From Acidobacteriaceae bacterium (GTDB lineage Bacteria > Acidobacteriota > Terriglobia > Terriglobales > SbA1), in assembly GCA_019237515.1 (NCBI GenBank), contig JAFAGX010000311.1:1-16422 (forward strand): a DNA stretch of 16,422 nt. The letters run 5' to 3'. The notes beneath the pieces were generated by a model, which saw only the letters and a list, made by a program, of their open reading frames with translations, was not told where the DNA came from and ran no database searches. Every line of letters starts with the position of its first letter. The first letter of the stretch is position 1. Shown here piece by piece: positions 1-7,514 of the stretch. A program made the translations under genes and the position numbers.

Positions 1-369
1 GCTATGCGATTACCGTCCGTGATTCGGCTTCTCGAATATCGACGCATTCCTCACCAGACACGCGCGCTTTCACGCAAGAACATCCTTCTGCGCGACCGAA
101 ACACCTGCCAATACTGCGCTGAGGTATTGCCTTCAAGCGAACTCACGCTCGATCATGTTGTGCCACGTTCTCGAGGCGGCGCTTCCGCCTGGGAGAACCT
201 CGTGGCGTGCTGCCATTCCTGTAACCGGCGAAAGGGGAACCAGCTTCCCGCAGAGGCGGGAATGAAGCTCATGCGTGAGCCGCGAGCGTTTAATCTCCAC
301 ACCAGCCGCCACATTATGCGCCTCATGGGCCGCTCCGACGACAAGTGGCGGAAATACTTGTTCTACTAG
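1..369 (+). CDS. HNH endonuclease family protein (5' end outside window)
   Basis: The visible C-terminal part carries a complete HNH/zinc-ribbon nuclease core. Numbering from the Met at base 4, there is C35-x-x-C38, then D50-H51 followed by a VPRSRGG stretch, N65, then C70-x-x-C73 and N74. The paired CxxC motifs would bind a structural zinc, and DH...N...N is the metal-dependent catalytic beta-beta-alpha fold. The frame is open to the first base. As I remember this family, the RLPSVIRLL segment lies some 50 residues into the protein, so the Met at base 4 is probably internal and the true start lies upstream of the window. In Acidobacteriota such proteins are usually single chromosomal genes of unclear biological role, so the name should not be read as a restriction enzyme. 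No partner methylase is visible. Confidence 0.88.
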   Translation, partial: AMRLPSVIRLLEYRRIPHQTRALSRKNILLRDRNTCQYCAEVLPSSELTLDHVVPRSRGGASAWENLVACCHSCNRRKGNQLPAEAGMKLMREPRAFNLHTSRHIMRLMGRSDDKWRKYLFY

Positions 370-406
370 GCTCTTCCTCTTAACTAATTTTTGCGACGTA
401 AGCTAT

Positions 407-435
407 GTCATCCCATCGCGCCTCGGACGCGAGGG
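407..435 (-). repeat. REP-like palindromic element, copy 1 (inverted)
   Basis: On the minus strand this reads CCCTCG...GGGATGAC. It contains a 5-bp stem, TCGCG (416-420) with CGCGA (428-432), around a 7-nt loop. It shares its end sequences with the element at 522-560 but lies in the opposite orientation, about 90 bp away. That arrangement resembles a REP doublet. The terminal motif (GGGATGAC) recurs in two other gaps of this window. Confidence 0.6.
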
Positions 436-445
436 CTATTACGGT

Positions 446-463
446 CAGGTTGTACCTGTTTTT
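446..463 (+). terminator. Possible weak Rho-independent terminator after the HNH gene
   Basis: CAGGT (446-450), loop TGT, ACCTG (454-458), followed directly by TTTTT (459-463). The geometry is that of an intrinsic terminator, but the stem is only 5 bp, so the call is tentative. It lies about 77 nt after the HNH stop codon and before the promoter of the kinase gene. Confidence 0.35.
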
Positions 464-521
464 AGACGCACGCTGGAGTGGTGCACCCGTTTGACAGCAT
501 GCGCGATTTTCCGCGGTACGT

Positions 522-560
522 AAGGTCCCTCGTCGGCTGCAGCCGAGCTCGGGATGACAA
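522..560 (+). repeat. REP-like palindromic element, copy 2
   Basis: The element has the form AAGGTCCCTCG...CTCGGGATGACAA. At its centre is a perfect 14-bp palindrome, TCGGCTGCAGCCGA (533-546). Its ends match copy 1 (407-435, opposite strand) and copy 3 (13998-14037). It sits in the gap between the HNH gene and the kinase promoter, outside any gene. Confidence 0.65.
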
Positions 561-599
561 AGCGAGAGTAGTCCTTCGTCTTCAGCCGCGGGCGGAGCG

Positions 600-605
600 T
601 ATAAT
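600..605 (+). promoter_or_regulatory. -10 box of the kinase gene
   Basis: A perfect TATAAT ends 18 nt before the ATG at 624. A start site about 7 nt downstream would give a leader of only about 12 nt with no Shine-Dalgarno sequence. No good -35 is present at 16-18 nt spacing. The box is flanked by CGCGG (587-591) and CCGCG (606-610), which could form a small inverted repeat over the promoter. Confidence 0.6.
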
Positions 606-623
606 CCGCGAAACGGTGCTTCC

Positions 624-2984
624 ATGCTCCTCTCCCCCGGTGCCAAACTCGGACCGTACCAGGTCCTCGGAACCATAGGTGCGGGAGGGGTTGGCGAGGT
701 CTATCGGGCCCGCGACACGGTCCTGAAGCGCGACGTCGCCATAAAAATCTTAGCGGGATCGTACTTAAATGATCCCGAGAAGTTGCGGCAGTTCTATCAG
801 GAGGCTGAAGCCGCTGCCGCTCTCAACCATCCCAACATTCTTTCCATTTACCAGATTGGTGAGCAAGACGGTGTGCCTTACATCGTGACGGAACTCTTGC
901 AGGGAAAGACCCTGCGCGATTACCGGGGTGATCATGCGCTGCCCTATCCGAAAGCGCTCGATTACGCGCTACAGATTGCGCACGGACTGGCTGCCGCTCA
1001 TGCCAAGCGAATCGTTCATCGCGATCTCAAGCCCGACAACCTGTTTGTGACCGACGATGGGCGCGTCAAAATCCTGGATTTTGGCTTGGCGGAACTCTTA
1101 CCGGTAGAAATTCCTTCCGACTCCGAGGCACCTACCGCAGAGCACACCGTTCCTTCAGGAAAGATTATAGGCACGCTGCGCTACATGGCGCCTGAGCAAG
1201 TTCGCGGACAACGGGCCGATGCGCGCTCCGATATTTTCGCCTTTGGCGCAATTCTCTACGAGATGCTCACCGGCAAGCGGGCTTTTGGTGGAGAAAGCTT
1301 TGCCGATACGATCGGCGCGATTGTGAAAGAGAATCCTCCTCCATTGTCCCAATCGGTTGCCGATGTGCCGCCAGGCCTGGAACGAATTGTGTTTCGGTGC
1401 CTGGAGAAGAGCCCGGAGCAACGGTTTCAATCGGCTTCGGATTTGGCATTTGCGCTGGAAGAACTGACCGACACGAGAACCGCGCTTCGGCCAGCAGCTT
1501 TTGCGTCTATCTCCCGGCGCGGGTCCCGGGCCCTTTTAATCGCGCTAACCGTGGTAGCCTTCGTCGCCGTTGTCTTGGGGATTTGGCGCTCGCGGGGTTC
1601 TCTCGGCTCGGTAGCTGAGATCAGGTCGATTGCGGTGCTGCCGTTCGAAAACGTCTCCGGCGATGCTTCCCAGGACTATTTTGTCGAAGGGATGACTGAT
1701 GAACTGACAACCGAACTGGCAAATATCGGCGCGCTCCGGGTGGTGTCGCGTACGTCAGCCATGCGCTACAAATCCAGCGCAAAAACTCTACCCGAGATCG
1801 CCAGGGAACTGCGCGTCGACGGTGTAGTTGAAGGTTCGGTGTTGCGCTCGAATGGGACGGTACGGATCACAACACAATTAGTGGAAGCGAGAACTGACAA
1901 GCAGTTATGGGCCCGCAGCTACTCACGCCAGCTGAGTGATATCGTCAGGTTGCAAAATGAGCTGGCACGCGACATTGCAGACGAAATCCGCATCGCCGTC
2001 ACGCCGCAGGAGCGGCAGCGCCTCGCAAACACGCAACCAGTCAGCCCCGAGGTGCATGAATCCTATTTGAAGGGCCGCTACCATCTGAATCAAGGAACCG
2101 AAAATCAGTTACGTCTGGCGAAGAGTTACTTCGAGCAGGCGATTCAAGATGATGCCAACTATGCTCCAGCGTACGCGGGGCTAGCGGATTATTACTGGCT
2201 TACAAACGAGTTGCCGCCCCAAGTCGCGATACCGAAAGAGAAGGAATACGCGCAAAAGGCAATTTCGCTGGACGAAAACCTGGCAGATGCACACGCTACA
2301 TTCGCCGCGGTCAAATATTACGGAGATTGGGACTGGGCAGGGGCGGATGAGGAATTTAAGCGTGCGATCGAACTCAGTCCCAGCAACGCTGAGATCCATC
2401 GGATGTATGCAGCGTTTCTATCTGAGATGGGAAGAACTGACCAGGCACTGGCTGAAATCCGAACTGCGCTTGAATTCGACCCGGTTTCGGTTATCACGAA
2501 CGTTAGCGCCGGCTGGGCGTACTACTATGCCCGCCAATACGATCGTGCGCTTGAGGAGTGCCGCAGTGGGCTGGAATTGGATGCGCAATCTCTCTCTGCC
2601 CACGATTGCATTGGCTCTGCTTTTCTGGAGAAGGGACTTTATTCGCAAGCGCTTCAGGAATACCAATCTCTGGTGACCGCTTCGGGTGACGATCCCTCGC
2701 GTCTTGCAAGCTTGGGCCGTGCTTATGCGCTCATAGGACGAAAGGCAGACGCGCAGGATATCGCTTCCAAGCTAAAAACCGCGGGCAGCCAACGTTACCT
2801 GCCGCCGTATTTCCTGGGCCTGGTCTACACGGCCCTTGATGATAAGGAGATGGCCTTCTCCTCCCTGGAACACGCATACCAGCAGCATGACGCCTATCTG
2901 CCGCGACTCAAGGTGGAACCCGCTTTGGACCGTTTGCGAGCCGATCCGCGCTTCAACAACTTGCTTCATCGGATGAACCTGTGA
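624..2984 (+). CDS. Membrane Ser/Thr protein kinase with TolB-like domain and TPRs
   Basis: A Hanks-type (PknB-like) kinase joined to a sensor or scaffold region. Residues 10-285 hold the kinase domain: glycine loop G19-A-G-G-V-G24, ATP-anchoring K41 in VAIK, catalytic loop H133-R-D135-L-K137 with N139, D152-F-G154 and A189-P-E191, so it should be active. One membrane segment follows at about 303-321, predicting a cytoplasmic kinase and a periplasmic C-terminus. Residues about 333-458 match the TolB N-terminal / FlgO-like domain found in CadC-type and adenylate-cyclase fusions (SIAVLPFENVSGD). From about 475 to the end are several TPR units. The 786-aa length is usual for this Acidobacteria-expanded architecture. 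The ATG at 624 is supported by the TATAAT just upstream and by the typical kinase N-terminus. It is monocistronic and convergent with the next gene. Its substrate and signal cannot be read from the sequence. Confidence 0.93.
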   Translation: MLLSPGAKLGPYQVLGTIGAGGVGEVYRARDTVLKRDVAIKILAGSYLNDPEKLRQFYQEAEAAAALNHPNILSIYQIGEQDGVPYIVTELLQGKTLRDYRGDHALPYPKALDYALQIAHGLAAAHAKRIVHRDLKPDNLFVTDDGRVKILDFGLAELLPVEIPSDSEAPTAEHTVPSGKIIGTLRYMAPEQVRGQRADARSDIFAFGAILYEMLTGKRAFGGESFADTIGAIVKENPPPLSQSVADVPPGLERIVFRCLEKSPEQRFQSASDLAFALEELTDTRTALRPAAFASISRRGSRALLIALTVVAFVAVVLGIWRSRGSLGSVAEIRSIAVLPFENVSGDASQDYFVEGMTDELTTELANIGALRVVSRTSAMRYKSSAKTLPEIARELRVDGVVEGSVLRSNGTVRITTQLVEARTDKQLWARSYSRQLSDIVRLQNELARDIADEIRIAVTPQERQRLANTQPVSPEVHESYLKGRYHLNQGTENQLRLAKSYFEQAIQDDANYAPAYAGLADYYWLTNELPPQVAIPKEKEYAQKAISLDENLADAHATFAAVKYYGDWDWAGADEEFKRAIELSPSNAEIHRMYAAFLSEMGRTDQALAEIRTALEFDPVSVITNVSAGWAYYYARQYDRALEECRSGLELDAQSLSAHDCIGSAFLEKGLYSQALQEYQSLVTASGDDPSRLASLGRAYALIGRKADAQDIASKLKTAGSQRYLPPYFLGLVYTALDDKEMAFSSLEHAYQQHDAYLPRLKVEPALDRLRADPRFNNLLHRMNL

Positions 2985-2996
2985 GCGACAGGTTCA
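2974..2996. terminator. 9-bp hairpin across the kinase stop codon
   Basis: TGAACCTGT (2974-2982) pairs perfectly with ACAGGTTCA (2988-2996) around a 5-nt loop. The TGA stop of the kinase (2982-2984) lies at the loop edge. It occupies the 22-bp gap between two convergent genes. Neither side has a T-tract, so it may be an mRNA 3'-end stabiliser or a Rho-assisted stop rather than a classical terminator. Confidence 0.4.
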
Positions 2997-3006
2997 GCAC
3001 AATAGT

Positions 3007-3333
3007 TCACATTTTCTTGTGCAGTTGAGGCAGAGCGGAAATGATCAACGTACTCAATTTGCCGTGCACGCCGGTAAGGATCCACCCGTGGGTTTCCGGT
3101 TCTTCTTCTACCGACGACAACGTGACCCATGGACCAGCAACGATGACGGGTTTGGAGAAAATTTTATGTTTGTTGACGAACTCAACAAAACCCTTGGGGT
3201 GCTTGGCAAATTTCTGATACTCCTCATTAGTTAGTTTCAGAATTGAGATCTCGGGGAACTCGTCATGCGGGTTCAATTCCCAGACTTTCAGCACAGGTAT
3301 TCCATCCACGACCTGCCATTCGACTGGTTTCAT
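3007..3333 (-). CDS. Small protein of unknown function (108 aa)
   Basis: I do not recognise this family. The start was placed at the ATG at 3333 (MKPVEWQVVDGIPVLKVWEL) because a strong purine-rich ribosome site, GGGGAGAGG, lies 6 nt upstream. A longer open frame reaching 3420 would run through the promoter-like sequence at 3378-3404 and is less credible. The protein is soluble, with no signal peptide or membrane segment. It mixes acidic and basic residues (ILKLTNEEYQKFAKHPKGF), followed by a beta-rich stretch (KPVIVAGPWVTLSSVEEE) that suggests a small alpha/beta fold. It has no cysteines. Its stop is 22 bp from the stop of the kinase gene. A distinct promoter and RBS favour a real, separately expressed gene, but its function is unknown. 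Confidence 0.72.
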   Translation of the reverse strand: MKPVEWQVVDGIPVLKVWELNPHDEFPEISILKLTNEEYQKFAKHPKGFVEFVNKHKIFSKPVIVAGPWVTLSSVEEEPETHGWILTGVHGKLSTLIISALPQLHKKM

Positions 3334-3377
3334 GTCATACCTCTCCCCACGCAACCTCGATTTCCGGCATGCGCGCT

Positions 3378-3404
3378 TGTATACCCTGCGTGCGGCGAAG
3401 TCAA
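3378..3404 (-). promoter_or_regulatory. Promoter of the 108-aa gene
   Basis: On the minus strand TTGACT (3404-3399) is followed after 15 nt by TATACA (3383-3378). The -35 and -10 hexamers are near consensus and the spacer is slightly short. The -10 lies 44 nt before the ATG at 3333, leaving room for the SD-bearing leader. Confidence 0.55.
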
Positions 3405-3517
3405 GTGGGTGCCCATGCATGAGTAGGATGGTTAAGCTGGCATGCGGCGGGGGAAGCGAAATGAGTGGAATAGAGAGTTTATAGGCGGCTTCAGTACAAC
3501 GAATTGGGCGGCAAGCG

Positions 3518-4360
3518 TTACTGTGGGGATTGCGGCTTGTCCGGTTGGTCGCCGCCCTTCGGAATTTCCTTCCCTTGGTAGGTGATCTTCACGTTCGATC
3601 CAAACCGCCGGTAATTCGAGTACTTCACAATCTCTCGAATTTTGACATCCTGGGCGACGAAGTGGAGGGTATCGTCGGCGCGCGTGTAGGTGGGGAACCA
3701 ATATTTACCGTCGACCTGTTCGCGCCAAGTCGTGAATTTGGGAAACAGGTTTTCGTCGCCGCGTCCCTTCTTATTAACACGTTTTTCGGGAACCATTTGT
3801 CCGTAAGTCTTCACAATCTGGAAATCGTGGTCATCGACCCAGATTCGCCCTTGAAAATAGCGTTTGTTCTTATCGATTTGCTTGGGCGCGATATCGAAAA
3901 CGTAACAATGCAGCTCGTCCTCCTGCTGCTGGCCCACGTATAGCACGCTGTACTGATTGATATCGTCACTGGTGAGCACCATGGGGAAGCCATTTTCGAG
4001 ATCGTCGTAATCTTCGCGAGTCATGCCAATGCGCGTGAGACTGGGTAGGGGCGCGAACACAACGTTCTTTACGCGGTGTCCCCGGTCATCGAAGCTTACA
4101 TCGAATACTTCCTGGAATTCACCGTCTACCGTGTCGCCGTCCAAGGTTTCCATTTTGGCGGATTCGCGATACCCGTACTGGTCATAGGCCTCTTTGAACT
4201 CTTTTTCTTTAACCGAAAAGCGCTGGATGATCTGCTCAGGCGTGATTCCGTTGGGCTGTGATTTGTCGAGGGTGCCTTCATCCGCGAAACTCTGCGGGGT
4301 CAGGACTGTTCCAACAGCGAAAATAGCGACCAGGAACAACGGAAATTGGAGCTGCTTCAT
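3518..4360 (-). CDS. Secreted LolA-like (outer membrane lipoprotein-sorting-like) protein
   Basis: The 280-aa protein begins with a Sec signal peptide (MKQLQFPLFLVAIFAVGTVL, cleavage probably near A26 in SFADE). There is no lipobox, so it is probably periplasmic. The mature part is rich in beta-strands and contains stretches such as QGRIWVDDHDFQIVKTYG and DGKYWFPTYTRADDTLHF. I associate these with Acidobacteriota proteins annotated as outer membrane lipoprotein-sorting proteins, which have the half-barrel LolA/LppX fold. It differs from true LolA in length and sequence, so lipoprotein transport is not established. The minus frame stays open as far as 5494, but that extension is antisense to the peptidase gene, and the signal peptide fixes the start at 4360. 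No SD precedes it. A TACACT box ends 6 nt before the ATG, so transcription could be leaderless. Confidence 0.8.
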   Translation of the reverse strand: MKQLQFPLFLVAIFAVGTVLTPQSFADEGTLDKSQPNGITPEQIIQRFSVKEKEFKEAYDQYGYRESAKMETLDGDTVDGEFQEVFDVSFDDRGHRVKNVVFAPLPSLTRIGMTREDYDDLENGFPMVLTSDDINQYSVLYVGQQQEDELHCYVFDIAPKQIDKNKRYFQGRIWVDDHDFQIVKTYGQMVPEKRVNKKGRGDENLFPKFTTWREQVDGKYWFPTYTRADDTLHFVAQDVKIREIVKYSNYRRFGSNVKITYQGKEIPKGGDQPDKPQSPQ

Positions 4361-4385
4361 AAAATTAGTGTAACGGAATCGAGAG

Positions 4386-4465
4386 CTGCAAGCTTGCCCG
4401 GCTTGCAGGCCTAAGAAGTTAGAGTGCGAAGCAGCCCCGGTGGTTGCCGGAAAGTTGTGACAACT
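4386..4465. promoter_or_regulatory. Divergent regulatory region with two inverted repeats
   Basis: This lies in the 165-bp gap between the divergent LolA-like and M20 peptidase genes. CTGCAAG (4386-4392) pairs with CTTGCAG (4402-4408), with an extra GCTTGC inside (4392-4397) that makes a direct repeat with 4401-4406. Further on is a perfect 13-bp odd palindrome, AGTTGTGACAACT (4453-4465). Either could be an operator. No cognate regulator is encoded nearby. Confidence 0.3.
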
Positions 4466-4525
4466 GGCTACCAGGCTAGCATTCGGGTTGGAGGCCGCCG
4501 ACGTTGTAAGATTGCAGTTCGTACC

Positions 4526-5785
4526 ATGTCCTCCAGCGTGCGAGTTGATGGATCCCGGCAAGTAACCGCCCAGCAGGAAATCGCCCGGTTGGCCGACCTG
4601 CCGCAGGTCAGGGCGGCTTCCGCATGGTTCCGCGTACAACAAACACAACTTATCAATTGGCAGCTGGAAATGGCCCGCATTGCGGCGCCACCGTTTGGGG
4701 AAACCGCGCGTGGCGAATGGCTTAGAACACGTTTTCAAGAGCTGGCGTTGAAAGACGTGCAAACCGACGAAGTGGGGAATGTCCTGGGTGTCCTGCCGGG
4801 TATCACCAGTCAATTTGTTACCGTCAGCGCCCATATAGATACCGTATTTCCGGCTGGCACTCCGTTGAATGTGCGCCAGCAGGGAAATCGGCTTTTTGGG
4901 CCGGGGGTTTCGGATAATGGCGCAGGAGTAACCGCGCTTCTGGCAATCGCTGGGGCACTGAAGTCGGCAAGCATTGCGCCTACTGCGCCGATCCTTTTCA
5001 TTGGCAATGTTGGGGAAGAGGGCGAAGGTGATTTGCGCGGTATGCGGCATATTTTCTCTACGCCACGGTGGCGGGATTCCATTCGCTACAGCCTGGTTCT
5101 GGACGGAGCCGGCTCGGACACAATTGTGGCGGAAGCATTGGGCAGCCGGCGGTTTGAAGTAATTGTGCGGGGACCGGGCGGTCATTCCTGGAGTGATTTT
5201 GGCGCTCCGAATCCGATTCTCGTATTGGCGCGTGCTCTGAATGTTTTTGCTCACACACCAGTGCCTTCTTCTCCGAAGACGACCTTCAATGTTGGTGTAA
5301 TTCGGGGAGGCACATCGGTGAACTCCATCCCGGAGTCGGCCAGTATGCGAATCGACATCCGGTCGACGTCGATGGCGGAGATGGAACGGCTGGAAAATTC
5401 GCTGCGGCATGCACTGAACCTCGCGATCAATGATGAGACCGAAGCCAGCGAACGCTACGGCGGAGCACATCGCCGTTCTTCGGGGCTGAGTCATGAACTG
5501 GTTCCGATTGGCAGCCGCCCGGCGGGAGAACTGAATTCGAACTCAAGAATTCTCACTACACTGCGCGCCGTGGACACTCATCTTGGCAACAGCGCGCAGA
5601 TCCAGCGGGCATCGACTGACGCAAATATTCCCATGTCACTGGGGCGGGAAGCGGTTGCGATCGGCGGCGGCGGTGTCGGTGGTGGCGCTCACACCTTACA
5701 GGAATGGTTTGACGCGACCGGGCGCGAAATGGGACTGAAAAGAATTCTGCTGACTGTAATCGCCTTAGCCGGCATCGTGGAGTAA
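4526..5785 (+). CDS. M20-family zinc metallopeptidase
   Basis: A 419-aa co-catalytic zinc aminoacylase/peptidase of the M20 (tripeptidase-like) type. Expected metal and catalytic residues are visible: H103 in SAHIDTVFP with D105, D130 in GVSDNGAG as bridging ligand, E164/E165 in GEEGEG (general base plus ligand), D193 in VLDGAG, and H389 in GGAHT. The lid/dimerisation domain is inserted at about 205-320 (RFEVIVRGPGGHSW). A glycine run, GGGGVGGG, precedes the last histidine. There is no signal peptide, so it should be cytoplasmic and cleave small peptides or acyl-amino acids; the substrate is not deducible. The ATG at 4526 was chosen over an upstream ATG at 4424, because the extra 34 residues are basic, low-complexity and overlap the palindromic regulatory region. 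No clear SD is present. It ends 16 bp from the convergent YdeI gene. Confidence 0.88.
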   Translation: MSSSVRVDGSRQVTAQQEIARLADLPQVRAASAWFRVQQTQLINWQLEMARIAAPPFGETARGEWLRTRFQELALKDVQTDEVGNVLGVLPGITSQFVTVSAHIDTVFPAGTPLNVRQQGNRLFGPGVSDNGAGVTALLAIAGALKSASIAPTAPILFIGNVGEEGEGDLRGMRHIFSTPRWRDSIRYSLVLDGAGSDTIVAEALGSRRFEVIVRGPGGHSWSDFGAPNPILVLARALNVFAHTPVPSSPKTTFNVGVIRGGTSVNSIPESASMRIDIRSTSMAEMERLENSLRHALNLAINDETEASERYGGAHRRSSGLSHELVPIGSRPAGELNSNSRILTTLRAVDTHLGNSAQIQRASTDANIPMSLGREAVAIGGGGVGGGAHTLQEWFDATGREMGLKRILLTVIALAGIVE

Positions 5786-5801
5786 CGCGATTTAGGCGCG
5801 T

Positions 5802-6389
5802 TTATTTCTTTCCACCGGGCCTCGCGAGAGGGGGGATTGGCTTTCCCTTCTCTGAGTATGAGATTAACGTGGCCAGCCGTTTTGCCCGGGTTTCTTCTTT
5901 TTTGGCGCTTGTCACCCAGTAAATCGCGGTTCTTCGATACCAGGGCGGTTGACCTTCGAAGAAATACCAGGCCGCCGGGTTTGCGCGAAAATCGCGTTCC
6001 TGCTCCCCGCTCAGTTTCGCGCTTTTCCGCTGCTCGTAAGAATAAATTGCAGATTTCTCGTCCGACCGCCCTTCAAAGGCTTTCAAACCAGCCGGGCTCA
6101 TTTGCCCCTTACTTGAAAGGTCCTTTGCGCGAGCGATGTTAACCGCGCTCCATGTGCTGCGTGGGTTTCGAGGGGTAAAACGAATCGTATAGCTGCTGGC
6201 ATCCACGTTCCGGCGAACCCCGTCGATCCAACCAAAGCACAATGCCTGATCGACAGCTTGGGGCCATGTGATGCTTGGCTTTCCAGAGTCCTTTTTGTAG
6301 AAGCCGACGCAAAGTTCCCGAGAAGCGGCGTGGTTTTTCTCCAGCCACGCCCGAAATTGAGAAGGAGTTGGGAAGAATCTCGGTTTCAT
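5802..6389 (-). CDS. YdeI/OmdA (bacteriocin-protection) family protein
   Basis: The 195-aa product matches the usual length and hallmark segments of the YdeI/OmpD-associated family (PF13376): F-x-A-W-L-E-K-N-H near the start, GFYKKDSGKPSITW at about 29-42, QALCFGWIDG, and the R-F-T-P-R-x-P-x-S-x-W-S block. In enterobacteria YdeI has been linked to stress and antimicrobial-peptide resistance, but the biochemical activity of the family is unknown, so the name is only a family label. The ATG at 6389 shares its A with the last base of the pqqE TGA stop (TGATG), so translation is probably coupled to pqqE. It is therefore likely the last gene of the pqqCDE transcript. The C-terminus is short, basic and probably flexible (KPIPPLARPGGKK). 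Confidence 0.85.
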   Translation of the reverse strand: MKPRFFPTPSQFRAWLEKNHAASRELCVGFYKKDSGKPSITWPQAVDQALCFGWIDGVRRNVDASSYTIRFTPRNPRSTWSAVNIARAKDLSSKGQMSPAGLKAFEGRSDEKSAIYSYEQRKSAKLSGEQERDFRANPAAWYFFEGQPPWYRRTAIYWVTSAKKEETRAKRLATLISYSEKGKPIPPLARPGGKK

Positions 6390-7489
6390 CAGCGGGGATT
6401 AGGCCGGTAGATCCAGCCATTCATGTTTGGTGCTGCCGGGATCGTGGAGTCGTGATTTATGCGGGCGAGGATAGTATCGACAACTTCACGCGAAGGCGCC
6501 AGCGAGCATACCGGATCGGTTGCAGTGGCGTCGCCCGTCAGCAACAGTGCCTGGCAGCGGCATCCGCCGAAATCTTCGGTGCGGTGATCGCAGCTGCGGC
6601 ATGGCTCCGGCATCCAAGCTTCACCGCGGAACTTCTTAAACGCAGCAGATTCGTTCCATATCCATTTCAGCGGATGGTCACGAACATCGTCAAAGTTAAG
6701 GCCAGGAATTACCGCGGCGGCGTGGCAGGGAAGCGCTTGTCCGGTCGGATCGATCAGCATCAGGCGACGCCCCCACCCCCCCATACAAGCTTTGGGAAAG
6801 CGGGCGTAATAGTCGGGGGCGACATAGTCGATGCGCATACGGCCATTGCTATGCGCTTGCGCCGCATGCACGATCTCCTGCGCTTTATCCACCTGTTGTC
6901 TTGTTGGCAAGAGGCGCTCCTGGTTGCGCAGAGCCCAGCCATAGTATTGGACATTGGCGACCTCAACCCTGTCGGGAGCGAGCTCATCCACCATTGAAAG
7001 AATTTCCGCGAGATGGTCGAGATTCTCGCGGTGTACGACTACATTGACCGTAAATGCCAGCTTGAAATTCCGGATTTCGCGAGCGAGTTGGAGTTTGCGG
7101 GCGTGGCTGGATGTGCCTGCAATCTCATCGGCCAAATTTTCTCGAGAACCTTGAAAGCTGAGTTGGATGTGCTCGAGGCCAGCTTCGGCCAACGTTGCCA
7201 GACGACTTTCGGAAAGGCCAATGCCGGACGTAATCAGGTTGACGTAAAGGCCCGAGCTGCGAGCTCTTCTCGTAAGTTCTCGCAGGTCCGAACGCGCCAG
7301 CGGCTCGCCGCCGGTGAAATGCACATGCAGAATCCCTAATTGCCCAGCTTCTTCGAAAATACGAAACCATTGTTCGGTCGAGAGCTCGGATGCAGCGTTC
7401 TTCAGCTCAACGGGATTAGAGCAGTACACACAATGCAAGGGACAGCGATGCGTGAGCTCGGCGATGAGGGCTAAAGGACCGGCAGACAT
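6389..7489 (-). CDS. pqqE: PqqE, radical SAM enzyme of PQQ biosynthesis
   Basis: PqqE forms the carbon-carbon bond between Glu and Tyr of the PqqA peptide, using SAM and iron-sulphur clusters with PqqD as peptide chaperone. The 366-aa protein has the radical-SAM cluster motif C16-PLH-C20-VY-C23, the SAM-binding GGEP at 60-63, and a SPASM-type C-terminal region with C235, C255, C297, C300, C310, C312 and C328 for auxiliary clusters. The phrases ELTHRCPLHCVYCSNP and CMGGWGR are characteristic of PqqE rather than of other SPASM proteins. Length is typical. The ATG at 7489 lies 25 nt after the pqqD stop. The stop overlaps the ATG of the YdeI gene by one base. The C-terminal tail after about 340 is not conserved-looking. 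The main doubt is whether its substrate is PqqA, since no pqqA is visible in the window. Confidence 0.93.
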   Translation of the reverse strand: MSAGPLALIAELTHRCPLHCVYCSNPVELKNAASELSTEQWFRIFEEAGQLGILHVHFTGGEPLARSDLRELTRRARSSGLYVNLITSGIGLSESRLATLAEAGLEHIQLSFQGSRENLADEIAGTSSHARKLQLAREIRNFKLAFTVNVVVHRENLDHLAEILSMVDELAPDRVEVANVQYYGWALRNQERLLPTRQQVDKAQEIVHAAQAHSNGRMRIDYVAPDYYARFPKACMGGWGRRLMLIDPTGQALPCHAAAVIPGLNFDDVRDHPLKWIWNESAAFKKFRGEAWMPEPCRSCDHRTEDFGGCRCQALLLTGDATATDPVCSLAPSREVVDTILARINHDSTIPAAPNMNGWIYRPNPR

Positions 7490-7514
7490 TCAGAACTTCT
7501 TAGGCTTCCGCATT

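Noticed and set aside
491..522. Perfect TTGACA at 491-496 as a promoter for the kinase
   Set aside because: The only -10-like sequence (TACGTA, 517-522) is 20 nt away, and the TATAAT at 600 is a better and closer candidate.
4361..5494. Long minus-strand open frame extending the LolA-like gene by 378 codons
   Set aside because: It is antisense to the M20 peptidase, which has all catalytic motifs. The signal peptide at 4360 marks the true start.
5672..5692. Glycine-codon run in the M20 gene as a tandem repeat
   Set aside because: It encodes a glycine-rich loop before the last metal-binding His and is in frame. It is explained by the protein.
6275..6997. 240-codon plus-strand open frame
   Set aside because: Antisense to pqqE and the start of the YdeI gene, with no recognisable domain.
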